DNA of 64,000 nucleotides from Welwitschia mirabilis. Its lineage: Eukaryota; Gnetophyta; Gnetopsida; Welwitschiales. The position numbers and the translations under genes were made by a program. Below, piece after piece: positions 33,916-46,624 of the stretch. The first letter of the stretch is position 1. Every line of letters starts with the position of its first letter. The notes beneath the pieces were generated by a model. That model was not told the DNA's origin. It did not search any database and saw nothing but the letters and a program-made list of their open reading frames with translations. The stretch covers positions 66,787,782 through 66,851,781 of the forward strand of contig JBOZIK010000001.1 in NCBI GenBank assembly GCA_051453625.1, in the 5' to 3' direction.

Positions 33916-34349
33916 TAGTTTATACACATCATTTTAAGTATCACTATCTTTAATTATGCATATACATCATTATTTTCTGAATCTATCATTGTTACATCAT
34001 ATGATGTTTATTGTGTATGATATTTAATTGTTATACTATGATGTGTTAAATGGTTTAAGTAGGAAGCTAACAAAGATGTCAGTACTTGTATTTTTCTAAT
34101 GATCATATTTGTAGGCATCTAACTTTTACAAGCCTATTGTCCTTATTATCATCTAAATGATAAATAAGGTGACATATCTATTATACATTCTACAAAGGTA
34201 TTATATTATCTAATTGGTTTTTAATATTCATTCCTATATGATAAGTATTTATGAATGCAATTTACATTTCCCGTAGTTATTTTTTATTTTGAATAATTTA
34301 ACTCACAATCATAGTTATTCACCTAGTTTTGTTAAGAATTGACAAGGCT

Positions 34350-34362
34350 AAGTAGAAGGTTG
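34350..34362 (+). other. Polypurine tract of element A-B
   Basis: aagtagaaggttg directly before the TG of LTR B; counterpart of aagtaggggg before LTR D. Primer site for plus-strand DNA synthesis in live elements. Confidence 0.65.
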
Positions 34363-34939
34363 TGATGCATTACCAAATTGTATGTATTTCATAGGATATT
34401 ATGATCTATTTTGTAGGACATTTATATAGGTTTAGATGTAATTCTTATAATTATGAAGAGTCAATGGGATGATCATGAAAACACACAATTATTGGTATAT
34501 TTGAAGGTATTTTAAGCATATTCTAATACTTATTACTTTGGAGGAAGATTAATAATGTAAAAGTATGATTTCTCTTAAGCTAGAAAGATAAGGAAGATTT
34601 TCATTCCCACTATCATTCCCACAATAGGGAGTGCAATAGCACTTTATTAACTTTTTGGGATGCTAATATGGCCTGGAGCTAGGAGCCAATGAGTGATATT
34701 TTCTAAAGAGGTATGATCTCTAGTGTTATTCCCATGACATGTAAGATGATAATACATATCAAGAATGACTATGAAGTCTAAAGCTAATGAGCCATCCATT
34801 ATTATGAGGTGTTTTTTCTAGTGTTGTTGCCATTATATTTAGGATAATACTANNNNNNNNNNNNNNNNNNNNNNNNNNNNNNNNNNNNNNNNNNNNNNNN
34901 NNNNNNNNNNNNNNNNNNNNNNNNNNAATAGTTAGGATT

Positions 34940-34974
<35 letters not shown>

Positions 34975-35655
34975 CTTTGATCCTCCTATCAAACTACAAT
35001 TCACTAGAAATTATCATGATAGAAGATCAAAGGCCGAGGGATCCATCCACTGTAGTTACCGAGAGACGTCTTTCTTGGTGTTGGGCTATGCATCCTCCAT
35101 TAAGGTATGACTGCTTTATAACCTGGATGCTAGTTTGATAATATTAACTTTGTTTTTTTTTTTGTTCATTAACATTTTTTAATATCCCTTATGGTTTATG
35201 TTATTCTTACTTTAATGATAGTCTCATTAATATATAGGTCATAATCATATCCTTTATTAAGGTTGACAATATTAGTTTAGGAGCATTTTTCATTAAATTT
35301 TATTTAAGTTACTTGATAGCTTAAGTTAGTTTTAGCTAGTAATAGTTTCCCTGGGTTATTTAGGTTATACAGGGTCAGTCTTCTTAATAAGTCGATTTGG
35401 TAATCAGATAAGTATTCATCTATATTAAGTTGCATTTTCATTGCATTGCATGTTTATTTTCTTACATTGTGCTTAGGTTCAAAATACAATATTTTCCTTG
35501 AAAATTAATTCTTATTTCTCTCACATACCTTCAACAAGTCTACAACATTTGGATTACTTCCATCTATAATAGTCTGATGTATTTTACAATATATCTATTT
35601 GTGATAAATAGGATTGTGTAGGATGTAAAGAATTGTAAAATTATTCACTACAACA
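34363..35655 (+). mobile_element. LTR B (3' LTR)
   Basis: Starts TGATGCATTACC, ends CACTACAACA. Collinear with LTR A. Contains a 74-N gap (34853-34926). Its TATA region has become a TA microsatellite (34943-34971). Confidence 0.85.
34943..34971. repeat. (TA)n microsatellite at the LTR B TATA position
   Basis: An uninterrupted TA run followed by cccctttgatcctcc. The same downstream sequence follows the TATA box in LTR A (tcttctttgatccttc). Confidence 0.95.
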
Positions 35656-35660
35656 TTACC
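35656..35660. repeat. Probable target duplication of element A-B (ttacc)
   Basis: Partner of gtacc at 24578-24582. Confidence 0.65.
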
Positions 35661-35673
35661 CACTCTAATACCA
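35661..35673 (-). other. Primer-binding site of copia element 1 (tRNA-iMet)
   Basis: The minus strand reads TGGTATTAGAGTG, followed by GGTAA at the insertion point of element A-B. Its distance and orientation link the LTR at 35687-37026 to the copia gag at 24565. Confidence 0.85.
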
Positions 35674-35686
35674 CTTAAGGATCATT

Positions 35687-37026
35687 GAAGTAAAAGGAGA
35701 GATGTGAATGTGTTTTACCAAAAATATATTCCAACTAAAAATAAATAAAAATATACAATAAAAACCTTACCAAATGATCATAATTCCCTAACTTAGGTAC
35801 ATCTACACGTAGAGGGTGAATCTCTTTCACACTTTTAGATATCCTTCACTTATAAAATAGTGATTTTGAAGTAGCATCAATCTTATACATAAATGAAAGA
35901 CTCCTTGCAAGATAACACTGTCTTCCCTTAGGTTTCCTTAGGGATTATAATGAACCAAATAAAGTTATTATGTGAAGCACTCAAGGATGCATACTCATAT
36001 AGTAGTTTTATTATACTTTGAAATCCTTGAGCAAGGAATCTTAGAGAAATTATAATTTATGGACTAAAAGGAATGAATTCAATAATCTAATAGTTTTATA
36101 ATGAAAGGCCAATAAATAATGCTAAAAAAGAAACAACAAGTCTAAAAGATATCACTTTTATAAAATACTTGAGCTATCCTTATTGTAATAACTCAAAACA
36201 ATTTAAAATTAGTGTTATATAACTACAAAAGAATAAATGGTTAAGAAATATCTTTAGTAAATGGTTCTATTCATAAAGGACACAAAACTATTTATGTATA
36301 GTATCAGTCACCTAAAATGAGTAATCTTTTTCTTTTTATAATTTTTATTTGTTATGCTTGAGATATTTTATTAGCCTCTATCATGGTAAGATAGCTATTT
36401 TAAAAGACTAAAATTCCATGAAATTGTTATAAACAGATAATATTTGGCATTTGATGGTTATTTTATTTTTTGTTAACTTTTTGAGATAGATGTCTTTAAT
36501 GTAGTAAACATCTTTATGAGGTAGATATCTTCATCTTAAAAGACTAAAATTGACCAAATTTTGATAAGCCTTAAACTACTATATCTTTGACCCTCAGATA
36601 TTAAGAATTCATAATGTAAAAATTGCATTATCCCTAGAATGTAGACAATTCTTCATAGCATAATTAACCTTTCTTACCTATTTTAGTTCAGCATAGATGT
36701 CTTTAATTCAATAGATGTCTTCTAATAGTTGAAGTAATATAGATGTCTTTAATTTACTAGATGTCCTTTACTTGTCTCTAATCCTTAGTTTAGTATTAGA
36801 CATCTTTATCAAGATAGATGTATTTCACTTATGATAACTTTAGATTCAGCCTAGATGTCTTCAATATAGTAGATGTATCTATCATTGAAATCTTTAGATA
36901 TGTAGATGTCTTTAATCAATTTTTTCTATCCTTCATGAACTTTAAGATGAAGCTTCTATGAACTTTGAGGTTGAGGTTTAACTAACTTGATCCCTATTAT
37001 CATATCTTCATATTATACATAACACC
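35687..37026 (-). mobile_element. 5' LTR of copia element 1, minus strand
   Basis: Ends about 14 nt before the primer-binding site. A start TGTTATGTATAATATG at 37026 is proposed from its likeness to the LTR start at 689. Contains a TATA-like motif (minus strand, near 36285-36298) and the AGATGTCTTTAAT phrase repeats. The upstream boundary is not confirmed because the 3' LTR is outside the window. Confidence 0.6.
36485..36920. repeat. Dispersed AGATGTCTTTAAT phrase doublets
   Basis: Copies near 36488, 36693, 36714, 36741, 36762, 36798 (agacatcttta), 36815, 36853, 36874 and 36905, mostly as pairs about 20 nt apart with unrelated spacers. Same layout as the GGTCGACCCC doublets at 250-545. Confidence 0.8.
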
Positions 37027-40000
37027 TTTAATAATTGAAATCATTAGAGGTAGGATTTTACCAATAGGATGTCATGTTAATAAGTGTAAAATATTCTTAT
37101 TTTTCCATATAAACAAGGATCAGAAGTTTATTCTTACCCACATTTTTTACTTTTACACCTTGCTATTATGAGGTAAGTGTTTTTTATGTTTTTTTCTTAT
37201 TTTTAAAAAGTTAACTTTTTTTCATGTTATACTATTTTACACATCTATTCTTTTACTTTTACTAGGTTACTTACTTCAACGTTTTACCTATTCTTCATCT
37301 TTCATTCTAATGCAATTTTTACACTACTCAAACATATGCCTCCTAAGTCTTTTCTTATATTAAATGATTAAATTATATCCTTAGATTTTCTAATGAGGAG
37401 ATGTGTGACTTATTAACTAAGCTTGAGTTTTAATGGATGCTTAGCTCTAATAATTTTAACATCCTTTTCTTTCTACATTTTATCCTCATCTAAAGTATTT
37501 TTAATTTTGTATTCTATCTAAGCTTCTTATGAATCTAATAATTACACCTTCCAACATTCCTAGTATGGTTTGATTTCCATGTCTATATAACATAAGGGAT
37601 ACTTTTGGCCTCTTAGGTAAACTTCTTAAACTAGTTTTATTTTAAACTTATGAATTTTAAGTACTAAATTTATTCTAAAGTACCTTATTTAATTTTGTTG
37701 ATTAGCAGCTCTATTGTTAGGATTACCATAGTATACATATACATTCCATTCTAGTTTCCAATCATATGGACTTAGGACTCCTTATTATAAGTATGGATTC
37801 CTTCATTTCGATTGCTTACAACTCTTTAGATATAACATTTATCTTTATTTATGGCTTCTGATTGTAAAGTCTCATTCAATTGGAGTAATACCATTCATTA
37901 TAAAGTAATTTTCTAATTAACTAAAAATTAAACTTAGACTCTAAGACTTGTGAGAGAATCCTCTTTTTTTTTTCTTTATTTCACCTTTCACATTAGCAAT
38001 CACTTTGTAAACATTAAATAAGATAATCTTTCCTCTTATGTCATGATGACTTGGAGTCTGTATCTAGGATCAATTCTTATGGGTCATATCTTTCTTCTAA
38101 TGATGAGAGCAACTAGTATTATTCTTTAATAAGTGAGATGTATTTTGATTACATAATTGTTTTCTTCCCTTTTAAATATATCTTAACTATTAATTACTAA
38201 TTGTAATTTTATTTTGTCAATTTTGTAGATGAAAATTTATGAAGCGACATCTTCTAAGACTTCTCATTATAAACAAAAGGGTAAGATGCCTATATTATAG
38301 ACTTCCATCCCTGTTTTCACTTTTCATAATGTAAAGGATCAAGAGAAATGTTTTTCATGTTTCCATAAGTCTAAGTATTAGATTAAGATATTATTTTTTA
38401 ACTTTTCTATTCCTTAATTAATGTTATCTCTAAAAAGTTAATAAAATAAAATCTTAATATTTTATTGAAAAATAACTCCTAGCTTTCTTTTCATACTTCA
38501 CACTAGGATAAGTGGAAATTAAGCATAGACAAATATAAGGGTATTCGATCTAGACTAAACTAAGTAATCCCACTAGCTTTTCTTCTTTATCAAAATTATT
38601 CATTCCTTCCTTGTTTAAGTTGGAAGATGATCACTCTAGTGGGGTAATTAATGTTAATCCCCTTTATGTAGGTTAATGATTTTCTATTACAAAATATTTG
38701 GGCTTTAAAAAATATTTTCATGCCTATGAAAGCATAGCATCCTATACTTTTCACAAATTCTCATCCTCCTCCTTTAACATTTACATTCTTATTTTCTTCA
38801 TCTTCTTTAATTATAGACAAGACTCTCCCTATGGCTATTGCAGATTTTCTTCTAAAGTTCTAGGCTTTGTTAAGCTAGATTCATCGAGCTAAGTTATTAA
38901 AAAGTCTCATTATTCAATAGGCTACAAAGTACTATCATCATGAAAAAGCTTTTATTTTTTGTAAGTAACAAGGATTCAATTTTAAGGATTATTTTCACCT
39001 CACTCATCTTGGGAAATTTTGGTGTACTTCCCACTAGATCCTTCATGGAATCCCACTTTTTAAAACTTTAAACTTATTATTAATGAATTAAAGTTATTGC
39101 ATTATAACATATGACATAAAATGCATCAGGTAGAACCTTCTAGGATTTGCCTTTAGCTACTAAAGGTATGAAGAGATAATGTTGATATATTATGTGTTAT
39201 GAATGAGGTATTTAACATGGTTCTTGATGATTTTTTTTTCTTATGATAATTGTTGCAAGAGTAACTAGATTTCATTCACTTAGAAAACTAGTCTCTTCAA
39301 AGAAAATAAGATTATATGGAGGTTGTACTATCCATTCTAGTGTAGAAGGACATTCATATTATACACCTTAAGCAGGTCCTTAATAATTCTCTTGAATGAT
39401 TGATTGTTATAAAGAAAGATATTTACACATTATATCATTATTGTTGAGTGTCTCATAAGCATCTAGAGAATTCTTTGAAATGTATTACTAATTTTCTTAA
39501 TCAATATTATATAAGTTGGTCGCTTAGGTTACTTGCTCCTTGATGATGATAAGGAGAAATCCTTTCTAATCCACTAGATTCTTCACTTTGAGATTTCTAT
39601 TCTTAAAGAAATGGCCACTAGTGAAGTAACTACGTTTGTTATCTACTTTTGGTTCTAGGGAACTTTAGCCTATTGTAATTTTCTTTTTGTCATTCTTATT
39701 ATCAGTTTCTTATAGTTATTTACTTCTTATAAGACTTGGTTATTGCCTTTTCTTTAATGAAATACTTTTTTAGAAAAATCAAAAAAATATCTAATTTATA
39801 AACTAATTCGCTTTGATATTAATTGTAACATTTCTAATTTATTTTTAAAAGATTTAAAGTCAATAAGTTTTATTATGAATATGAATATCATTTTTAAGAA
39901 TCCATGAATACAAAATAATTAATTATAATTTAAAAATGGATAAAACAATAATCAACATCAAAATAAAAGAGGTGCTCATCTTTATTACATAATAATCAAG

Positions 40001-42410
40001 AAAGGGAGTTATGGTTGCATCATGCCAAATACAAAATCTTTAGTATGATAGTCTAATGAGGTCATATGACCTTGAAGGCTTAGTTTATGGAACTAATATG
40101 AGGTCAAGCTAGTTTATCAAGGATTTAGTATGCCCATATGAAAATCACATGCATTCTGTTTGCCTTTAAAATAACTTTATTTAATTATAATGAAATAACT
40201 TGAGCTTTTAAAAATAGTTATTCTATAAGGATTATACCCTTACGATAGTTCTTATAATACTTTATGATGTTTTAGTAGATAATAAAATTACTATAACAAA
40301 TTATAGTTTCAAATAGAAGGTTTACATATTATTACAATTTCCTTTTAATACAAATAAATTTTTCATAATATGGTAATGATATAAGGACAGAGTGCACAAA
40401 TTTTCTTGAGATATATTACATGATTTCCTAATATATATAGCAACATTTATATTATGAAAAGTTATCTTCATTCATACATTATATATACTTTATGCATTAT
40501 AGCTATCATTTACCATATTTGTTCTAGGGGGGTAGTTTTCCTGTTAAAAGTTAGTAAGCTAACTATTAAAAATTTGGTTGTGATCCATGGTAAAAGATAA
40601 GATGATTATTTATTAATAACTAACCAAATTATGATTAAGTTAAATGATATTCTTACATGTTATTTATTATAGTATTAGATAAATTCTAGTTAACATTCAT
40701 GCAAAAAGAGGAAAAAAAGAAAAAATGGATCTAAATTATAATATTAAGCAAGAAACTCTTATATATAACAATGTAGATGTATCATTAAATGGCTAATTAG
40801 AAAGAACAATATAGGAGACTACTAATAAACTAAAGATAAAAGAATTATGTATTATGCAACTAAGTGAATGTGAAAACTACTAGATGAGCAACTAAGACCT
40901 TTCAAGAAAATGACAAGATGTTAGCAAATTTCTATAGAAATTTCATTAAGAACTATAAAGAAAGAAAACTAAAAACTAGTAGATGGGTGATCAAAAATTC
41001 TAAGTGAAAACCACCTATTAACAAATTTATACAAGAAGATTAACTTCAACAATAAGGGATCAACTACCTAAGAATAAGGGTTGACTGCACTAAATCAAAA
41101 TAAGGGGTTTATTAATGATTATTTAAGAACTAAAAAAATAATAGTGCATAATCGTTAGAGGCTATAAGTAACCATTTCTCTAAATAGTAAAAGCACACAT
41201 AATTATTTTAATTTTTTAGATCAATTAATAAACATGTAATGATGATTTATAATGGTTAAAAATATGATTTTCTATATATACAAAAACTATTATACATCAA
41301 AAAAGGTTTTTAAATCTAAATTTATTATATCCATTGTGAATAGTATATATTATCTAAATTGTGATATCTTATGATAAAATCATTATTTCATGTTAGTGAT
41401 GAATCTAGGAAATCATGTAATCAAATAATAATATCATGCATATTATGTATGTTAAGAATAATGATTAAATTTCATCAGAAATAGTTTAAAGTATTAATCA
41501 TTATAAATAATTAAAATATAAATTTATCTATATTAATTAAGATGATTAGCTTATATTTATTTTTTATTTTATGATTTATTATAATAAAATCCTTTATCTT
41601 ATAAATAATATTAATTACAATCATTCCCTAATTAGGAGCATCATGAGTGTTTTTCTTCAACGATTACTAGTTGATTAAAAAAAAACCTTATATAAGAAAT
41701 TACTGATGTTTATTTTTATATTTTTATTATATAAATAATAACCAATGTCTTAAATTAAATCTAAACATCAAACCATTTTTTAGATTATAAAAATAAAGCT
41801 TTAATATTAAATATCATTCATCTTAATATAGGATTTGTATAATTAATATAGGATACATAGAATTATTTATTAACTAGTTGTGTATCTTCAACTGTAAGGG
41901 ATTTGTAATTACTATCATAGTCCGTAACATCCAATTTAAGATTATCTAAATCATAAAGAGTAAGAAGAGTCTTCTTTTCTACATACTCTTGAAGATAAAA
42001 CTATTTACCTTTCCAAATCTACAAATGTTAACCCTTCATATTCCACCTTCAATTTTGATAAGGGGAAAGATACAAGAGTACTTGAAGTAGATCTTGCTAA
42101 TAGCTAGTACATATCCAAGTGTAAAACGTCCCCTAATAATATACCTAAGAGATAAAAAACACTACTAATGCTATAACTTCTACTAAATCTATTAGTTTTT
42201 AGCATTTTCAACATCCTTTTACTCATGAAGGCTCTTTACATTTCAAATGTTCTTTTAGTAAATGGCCTTTCATGTTTACTTTAAATAATAGGTTTTTTTA
42301 ATTTCCTAAGAATCTTTAAACACCTCAAGTACTAGCTCTATATTTATTAATTTACATAACAATTCTAGATATGAAATGTAGCTTGATGGAGGAGATACCC
42401 ATAACCTTTC
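37027..42410. other. Unassigned AT-rich stretch
   Basis: No confident gene or element ends. A TATA-like motif near 37113 (catataaac) followed by gaggtaagtg near 37170 could be a promoter or LTR remnant. Short open fragments near 38220-38310, 38698-38892 (64 codons, Ser/Phe-rich) and 39590-39650 (EMATSEVTTFVIYF) suggest decayed coding sequence of unknown type. From 40000 to 42400 I see only AT-rich sequence. Confidence 0.5.
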
Positions 42411-42419
42411 TCTTTTTAC

Positions 42420-43090
42420 TTGAGTAATCTATTCTCATGGAATGTTAGGGGTTATCTAACCATAAATTCTAATTTTTATTTAAAAACATTACTGGTAGCT
42501 ATTCCCTTTCTTTTGATATTTTTTATTTATAAGAAGTTAAGATTTTCAGTAATGCTCTCCATTTTTTCTATAATTGCATTTCTCCTAAATATATGCTCTT
42601 GTCCACATCCCATTTTCAAGGTTATGGATGATTCGCATTATGAACTCTTATAATTTTAGATTATGATACTATTAATGAAAATGCACTAATATGCCTTTGG
42701 ATTTATTAACAAAATTTTAATTTTTTTCATTTTATTTATCTATATTCCTAATAATCCAAAAGATATAGCTTCCTTGAAAGAATTTACATGATTTATCAAA
42801 TGCTAGTTAATGTCTTATGGATGACTTTAACATGGTTAATTCATTTAAGATAAAACAAGGAGATGTTCCTTCTTTTTTAATGCTTCAAAGTAGTTAGCTT
42901 GGAATGATCTTATTGTACACTTTCATTTATATGACCCTGCAAATCTTGTCAAAAGGACTTACTATGCTAATTTAACTTGGTTCAATAAGCATATGGAAAA
43001 TAATTTAGTGATTATTTAGTCTAGTGATATTGATGGTTATGTTTTGCATACCATTTTCTCTATCAATGTTTCAGATCATTTTTCCATTAT
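42420..43090 (+). pseudogene. LINE endonuclease remnant
   Basis: Apurinic-type endonuclease that nicks target DNA in live LINEs. The start reads MSNLFSWNVRGY (42420-42455), the conserved N-terminal strand holding the metal-binding Asn. The 77-codon open stretch then decays (FFIYKKLRF where E-T-K would be expected, so the catalytic Glu appears lost). The C-terminal motif VSDHFSII (43063-43088) keeps the Ser-Asp-His catalytic group, directly before the 448-N gap. Confidence 0.82.
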
Positions 43091-43545
43091 TGCTAAANNN
43101 NNNNNNNNNNNNNNNNNNNNNNNNNNNNNNNNNNNNNNNNNNNNNNNNNNNNNNNNNNNNNNNNNNNNNNNNNNNNNNNNNNNNNNNNNNNNNNNNNNNN
43201 NNNNNNNNNNNNNNNNNNNNNNNNNNNNNNNNNNNNNNNNNNNNNNNNNNNNNNNNNNNNNNNNNNNNNNNNNNNNNNNNNNNNNNNNNNNNNNNNNNNN
43301 NNNNNNNNNNNNNNNNNNNNNNNNNNNNNNNNNNNNNNNNNNNNNNNNNNNNNNNNNNNNNNNNNNNNNNNNNNNNNNNNNNNNNNNNNNNNNNNNNNNN
43401 NNNNNNNNNNNNNNNNNNNNNNNNNNNNNNNNNNNNNNNNNNNNNNNNNNNNNNNNNNNNNNNNNNNNNNNNNNNNNNNNNNNNNNNNNNNNNNNNNNNN
43501 NNNNNNNNNNNNNNNNNNNNNNNNNNNNNNNNNNNNNNNNNNNNN

Positions 43546-44160
43546 CCATTATTGATAAACTTAAGAATTGTGAAACTATCCCTATTATAATCTTAATATT
43601 CATTCTTAATATTACTTTTCTTCATTATCACTCCACTAATTCTATGCTTTGCTACTTATATTTGATGGATGACTTAATGAATAATGGTATGGTTTGGTGC
43701 TCTTGGTGGAGAGTGATGTGGGAATTTGGTATATTATAGTGAACCATTTCAAACAAGAATCTCTTACTTGATTTTTAAAAGCTAAATCAATCATTTTGGC
43801 TCTATAAAGGAATTCTTTTAATATTGTTCTTTAAGAGGCTAATCTAATTGTGTCAACTAGAATGCAATACATTTAAGCTCAATGGCCTCATGCTTATTTC
43901 TTTCATTCTTGATTGTGTTAGCTTTAGGACAATGATAAGTCTTTTAAATCAATTTTTAAGGTTCTAAAATTTGATCCATCTATTTCTAAGACTATTCTTA
44001 TTTTATAAATCTCATAAAAAATTCATAAATTCTTAAAAAGTTACATATATATTATCTTAAGAATTTATGAAACTTTTTAGTCATGAGCTTAATTTTTATA
44101 ATAAAAATTATGCTTGAAAAAACTTCTAAGATTTATTCTTAGTCTTATGGCAGATAAAAT
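43546..44160 (+). pseudogene. LINE endonuclease-RT linker remnant
   Basis: Broken coding sequence after the gap. Helical Lys/Leu-rich fragments resemble the spacer between endonuclease and RT in plant L1, but no motif is decisive. Confidence 0.45.
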
Positions 44161-45010
44161 GATTTTCTTTCTTTATGAATCTCTCTACTCTAAGAAAATA
44201 ACTACTGCTATGAAGGAAATGAAGGGTGGTAAGGATTTTGGCCTTGATAATATTTTATTAAGCTTTATAACCATTTATGAAACATAATTATGGCTTTTTT
44301 ATGAGATCTATAAATAATATTTAGCATCTATTTCTTCTAATAGATTCATTAACACTAGTCCAATCATGATCATCCCAAAAGACAAGGATGAGGATCAAAC
44401 TAAATATAGAAGTTTAATTACTCTACTGAAGACTTCATATAATATTATTACTAAATCCTTAGCCAATAGGTTGAAAAAATATGTTCTTTCTAAGATTATC
44501 TACTCAAATAAAGCTACCTTCATCAAGGGTCATTATATTTGAAGTGATATAATTAGTCTTCTTAGCTTGGGAGTGGGGATCTAAAAATAATCGAGATTTT
44601 TTTCTTTAAACTATTTATTACTCTAAATCATATGATAGAATCTCTTAGAATTCCATCTTAATATGCTCTAAAAACTAGCTTTGGACATGGAATTTTTCTT
44701 TTCTTTAATGTCTTTATTAGAGTATATGTTGATGGGTGTATCTCTATATATTTTCAATTTAAGATATTATCTTATCAAGGTTATTTCTTAGCTTCTTATT
44801 TGTTCATCATTGTTTTTGTCACTTTTGGTTATCTCATTGAGTCTCACTTACAATAAGAATTTCTTCATAAGATATTCCTTGGTCATCACCCTAGTTGGTT
44901 CTATAATGCTCACTATACTGATGATTTTTTATTTCTAATTCATAATGCTTTATTAGATATTATCTCTCTAATTTAATTCCTAAAGATTTATTACCATGCT
45001 TTTAGTTCTT
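44160..45010 (+). pseudogene. LINE reverse transcriptase remnant
   Basis: Non-LTR RT domain: EMKGGKDFGLDNIL (near 44215), SPIMIIPKDKDEDQTKYRSL (near 44360), TSYNIITKSLANRLKKYVLS and NKATFIKGHYI (near 44425-44540), then the catalytic box HYTDDFLFLIHNA with Y-T-D-D at 44914-44925. Both catalytic Asp remain, unlike in the chromovirus RT of this window, but stops and indels elsewhere make it inactive. Confidence 0.85.
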
Positions 45011-46600
45011 TAATTAATTGAAAAAAATTTCCATATTTTTGCTTTAGACTGCTTTCTAATTACCAGGCTTATTTAGGTCATATCATCTAAATAGATGAGG
45101 TTCTTAAGATTTTTGGTATATTATTTAATTTTCAAATGTTTTTTTATTAGATTTGATTCTAGGTTATGAAAAAAATTCAATATAAGATTTAAAAATGGCT
45201 CTTCCAAGATCTTTCTCTACATGAAAAAATTTGTGATCTAATCCTTACAACCACTTATTTTTTTTACTCTATCTGTTTTACTTCCTTTAAATATTCTTAC
45301 AATAAGATGGCTATAATTTTAGGGAACTTTTATAGAGGCGTTATTAGTGTTATTAAAATGTTCTTGATGATCTAAAATATCTTGAAGGATTATGCATGAA
45401 AAATATTTTTCATTAAGGTAGTGTTCTCGTAACTCATTAGCTTGTTAAAGCAAGTGATAAGAATGTGTATTGGAAGGTTTTTATTAGTAAATAAATTCAA
45501 TCTATTCTTTCTATTAATAGGAAATATTAACATCCATCTCTAATTGGTAGACTCTTCTCTTATCTATCCATATGAAATTATGCTGCTCCATTTTTCTTAA
45601 GGGTATTTAGAACTTTTGGCTTATTATTAAAAGTCTACTTTAATTTCTTAGTATTCTTATTTACTGAACTACCTTACTTTGGTGATTTCTTTAACTTAAT
45701 GATTTAAAGAGCACTCTTATAAAGAAATGTGTCTTTCTTACTCTTTTTTTATAATGTAAAATGATCAAGATTAAAGATATCTAGTGTTATTATTCTAGTT
45801 CTTGGCTTACTTAAACTCAAACAAAGAAAAGGTTTCATCTCTGTAGTAATAAGATAACTACCTACCATGTTTTATACTTGTAACTTGCTTTCCTTCATGT
45901 TTCACCAATTGTTCGAAGTGATCTTGTTTTTTAAAATTAGAATAATGATTATAATTGTAGACATATGAATGCTAAATCCATAAAGAAATTATGGTGTTAT
46001 TATACTCTAATTTCTAATCATCTAAATCAAATTTGGTAGACTTAACTTTGAGAGGAATCTTGACAAAGTTTGTTTCTCTACAATAGTAACTTTTTACTCC
46101 TCCTAAAATTCAAATTTTTGGTTGTTTTATTCTTTAAAACAAGATTTCTCTAGGTATCTAGCTCCTTTATTCTTCAGGTTTTATGCCCATTTATCCACAT
46201 TGTAGTAACAAAGAATCCCTTAAGAACATCTTTTAGTCTTGTCAATTTCTTCTTTAATTAGATATGTACTTGTCACTCTTTAGGATGGCATCAATTTTAT
46301 AAGCTCTCTTCTCTAATTCATATTAGTAAATCTACAAGTCCTATACACTGGTAAAAATGGTTTTCTTTATAATGCAAGATCTTATTTGAACTATGGAAGC
46401 TTTGGAATAAAGTCATACTTAATAATGAATTCTTTAGTGCTTTCCCTTTTTGTTCTAAGCATTCTATTACTCATAGTATTAAGATTTAAATTTTATATGA
46501 ATCCCTTTCTTTAACTTCTAATCTCTCTATTTGAAGCTCTTATCTAATTTGAAATTTGCATTAAATATCTTTGTAATCTCTTTTTTATCTATTTGAAATA
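45011..46600 (+). pseudogene. LINE C-terminal remnant
   Basis: Decayed frame between RT and the 3' tail, where plant L1 proteins carry a zf-RVT-like Cys/His region. Trp/Cys-containing fragments are seen around 46000-46240, but the zinc ligands cannot be assigned. Confidence 0.5.
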
Positions 46601-46624
46601 TAAAAATTTTTTAATCCAAAAAAA

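Larger units (their letters stand above)
32070..34349 (+). mobile_element. 3' non-coding region of element A-B before LTR B
   Basis: Second copy of the region at 29861-31158, continuing to the polypurine tract of LTR B. It includes gap-flank duplicates at 32245-32388/32489-32631 and 33200-33507/33608-33915. No coding sequence recognised. Confidence 0.6.
24583..35655 (+). mobile_element. Ty3-type element A-B, nested in copia element 1
   Basis: LTR A 24583-26270, degraded tRNA-Asp-type primer site, leader, a gag-like remnant, unassigned sequence, polypurine tract and LTR B 34363-35655. Removing it brings the copia primer-binding site (35661-35673) next to copia gag (24565). No recognisable RT or integrase is present inside, so it may be a non-autonomous or deleted Athila/Tat-type element. 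The interior also contains a second, related LTR (31159-31969) with its own 3' flank, so it is itself composite. Confidence 0.75.
42411..46624 (+). mobile_element. Dead L1-type LINE (non-LTR retrotransposon)
   Basis: Endonuclease and reverse-transcriptase remnants in the correct order, and a 3' end ttaatcc followed by seven A (46618-46624), like plant L1 tails. Frames are broken throughout. A 448-N gap (43098-43545) removes the endonuclease-RT junction. No ORF1 was recognised upstream, so a 5'-truncated copy is likely. No target duplication was found by eye. Confidence 0.82.

Noticed and set aside
37027-42410. Host gene with exons in the unassigned stretch
   Set aside because: No open frame longer than about 65 codons, no convincing exon pair, and base composition like the surrounding decayed repeats.
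43024-43739. Frames of about 175-231 codons
   Set aside because: Dominated by the 448-N gap. Only the short flanks are real and belong to the LINE endonuclease remnant.
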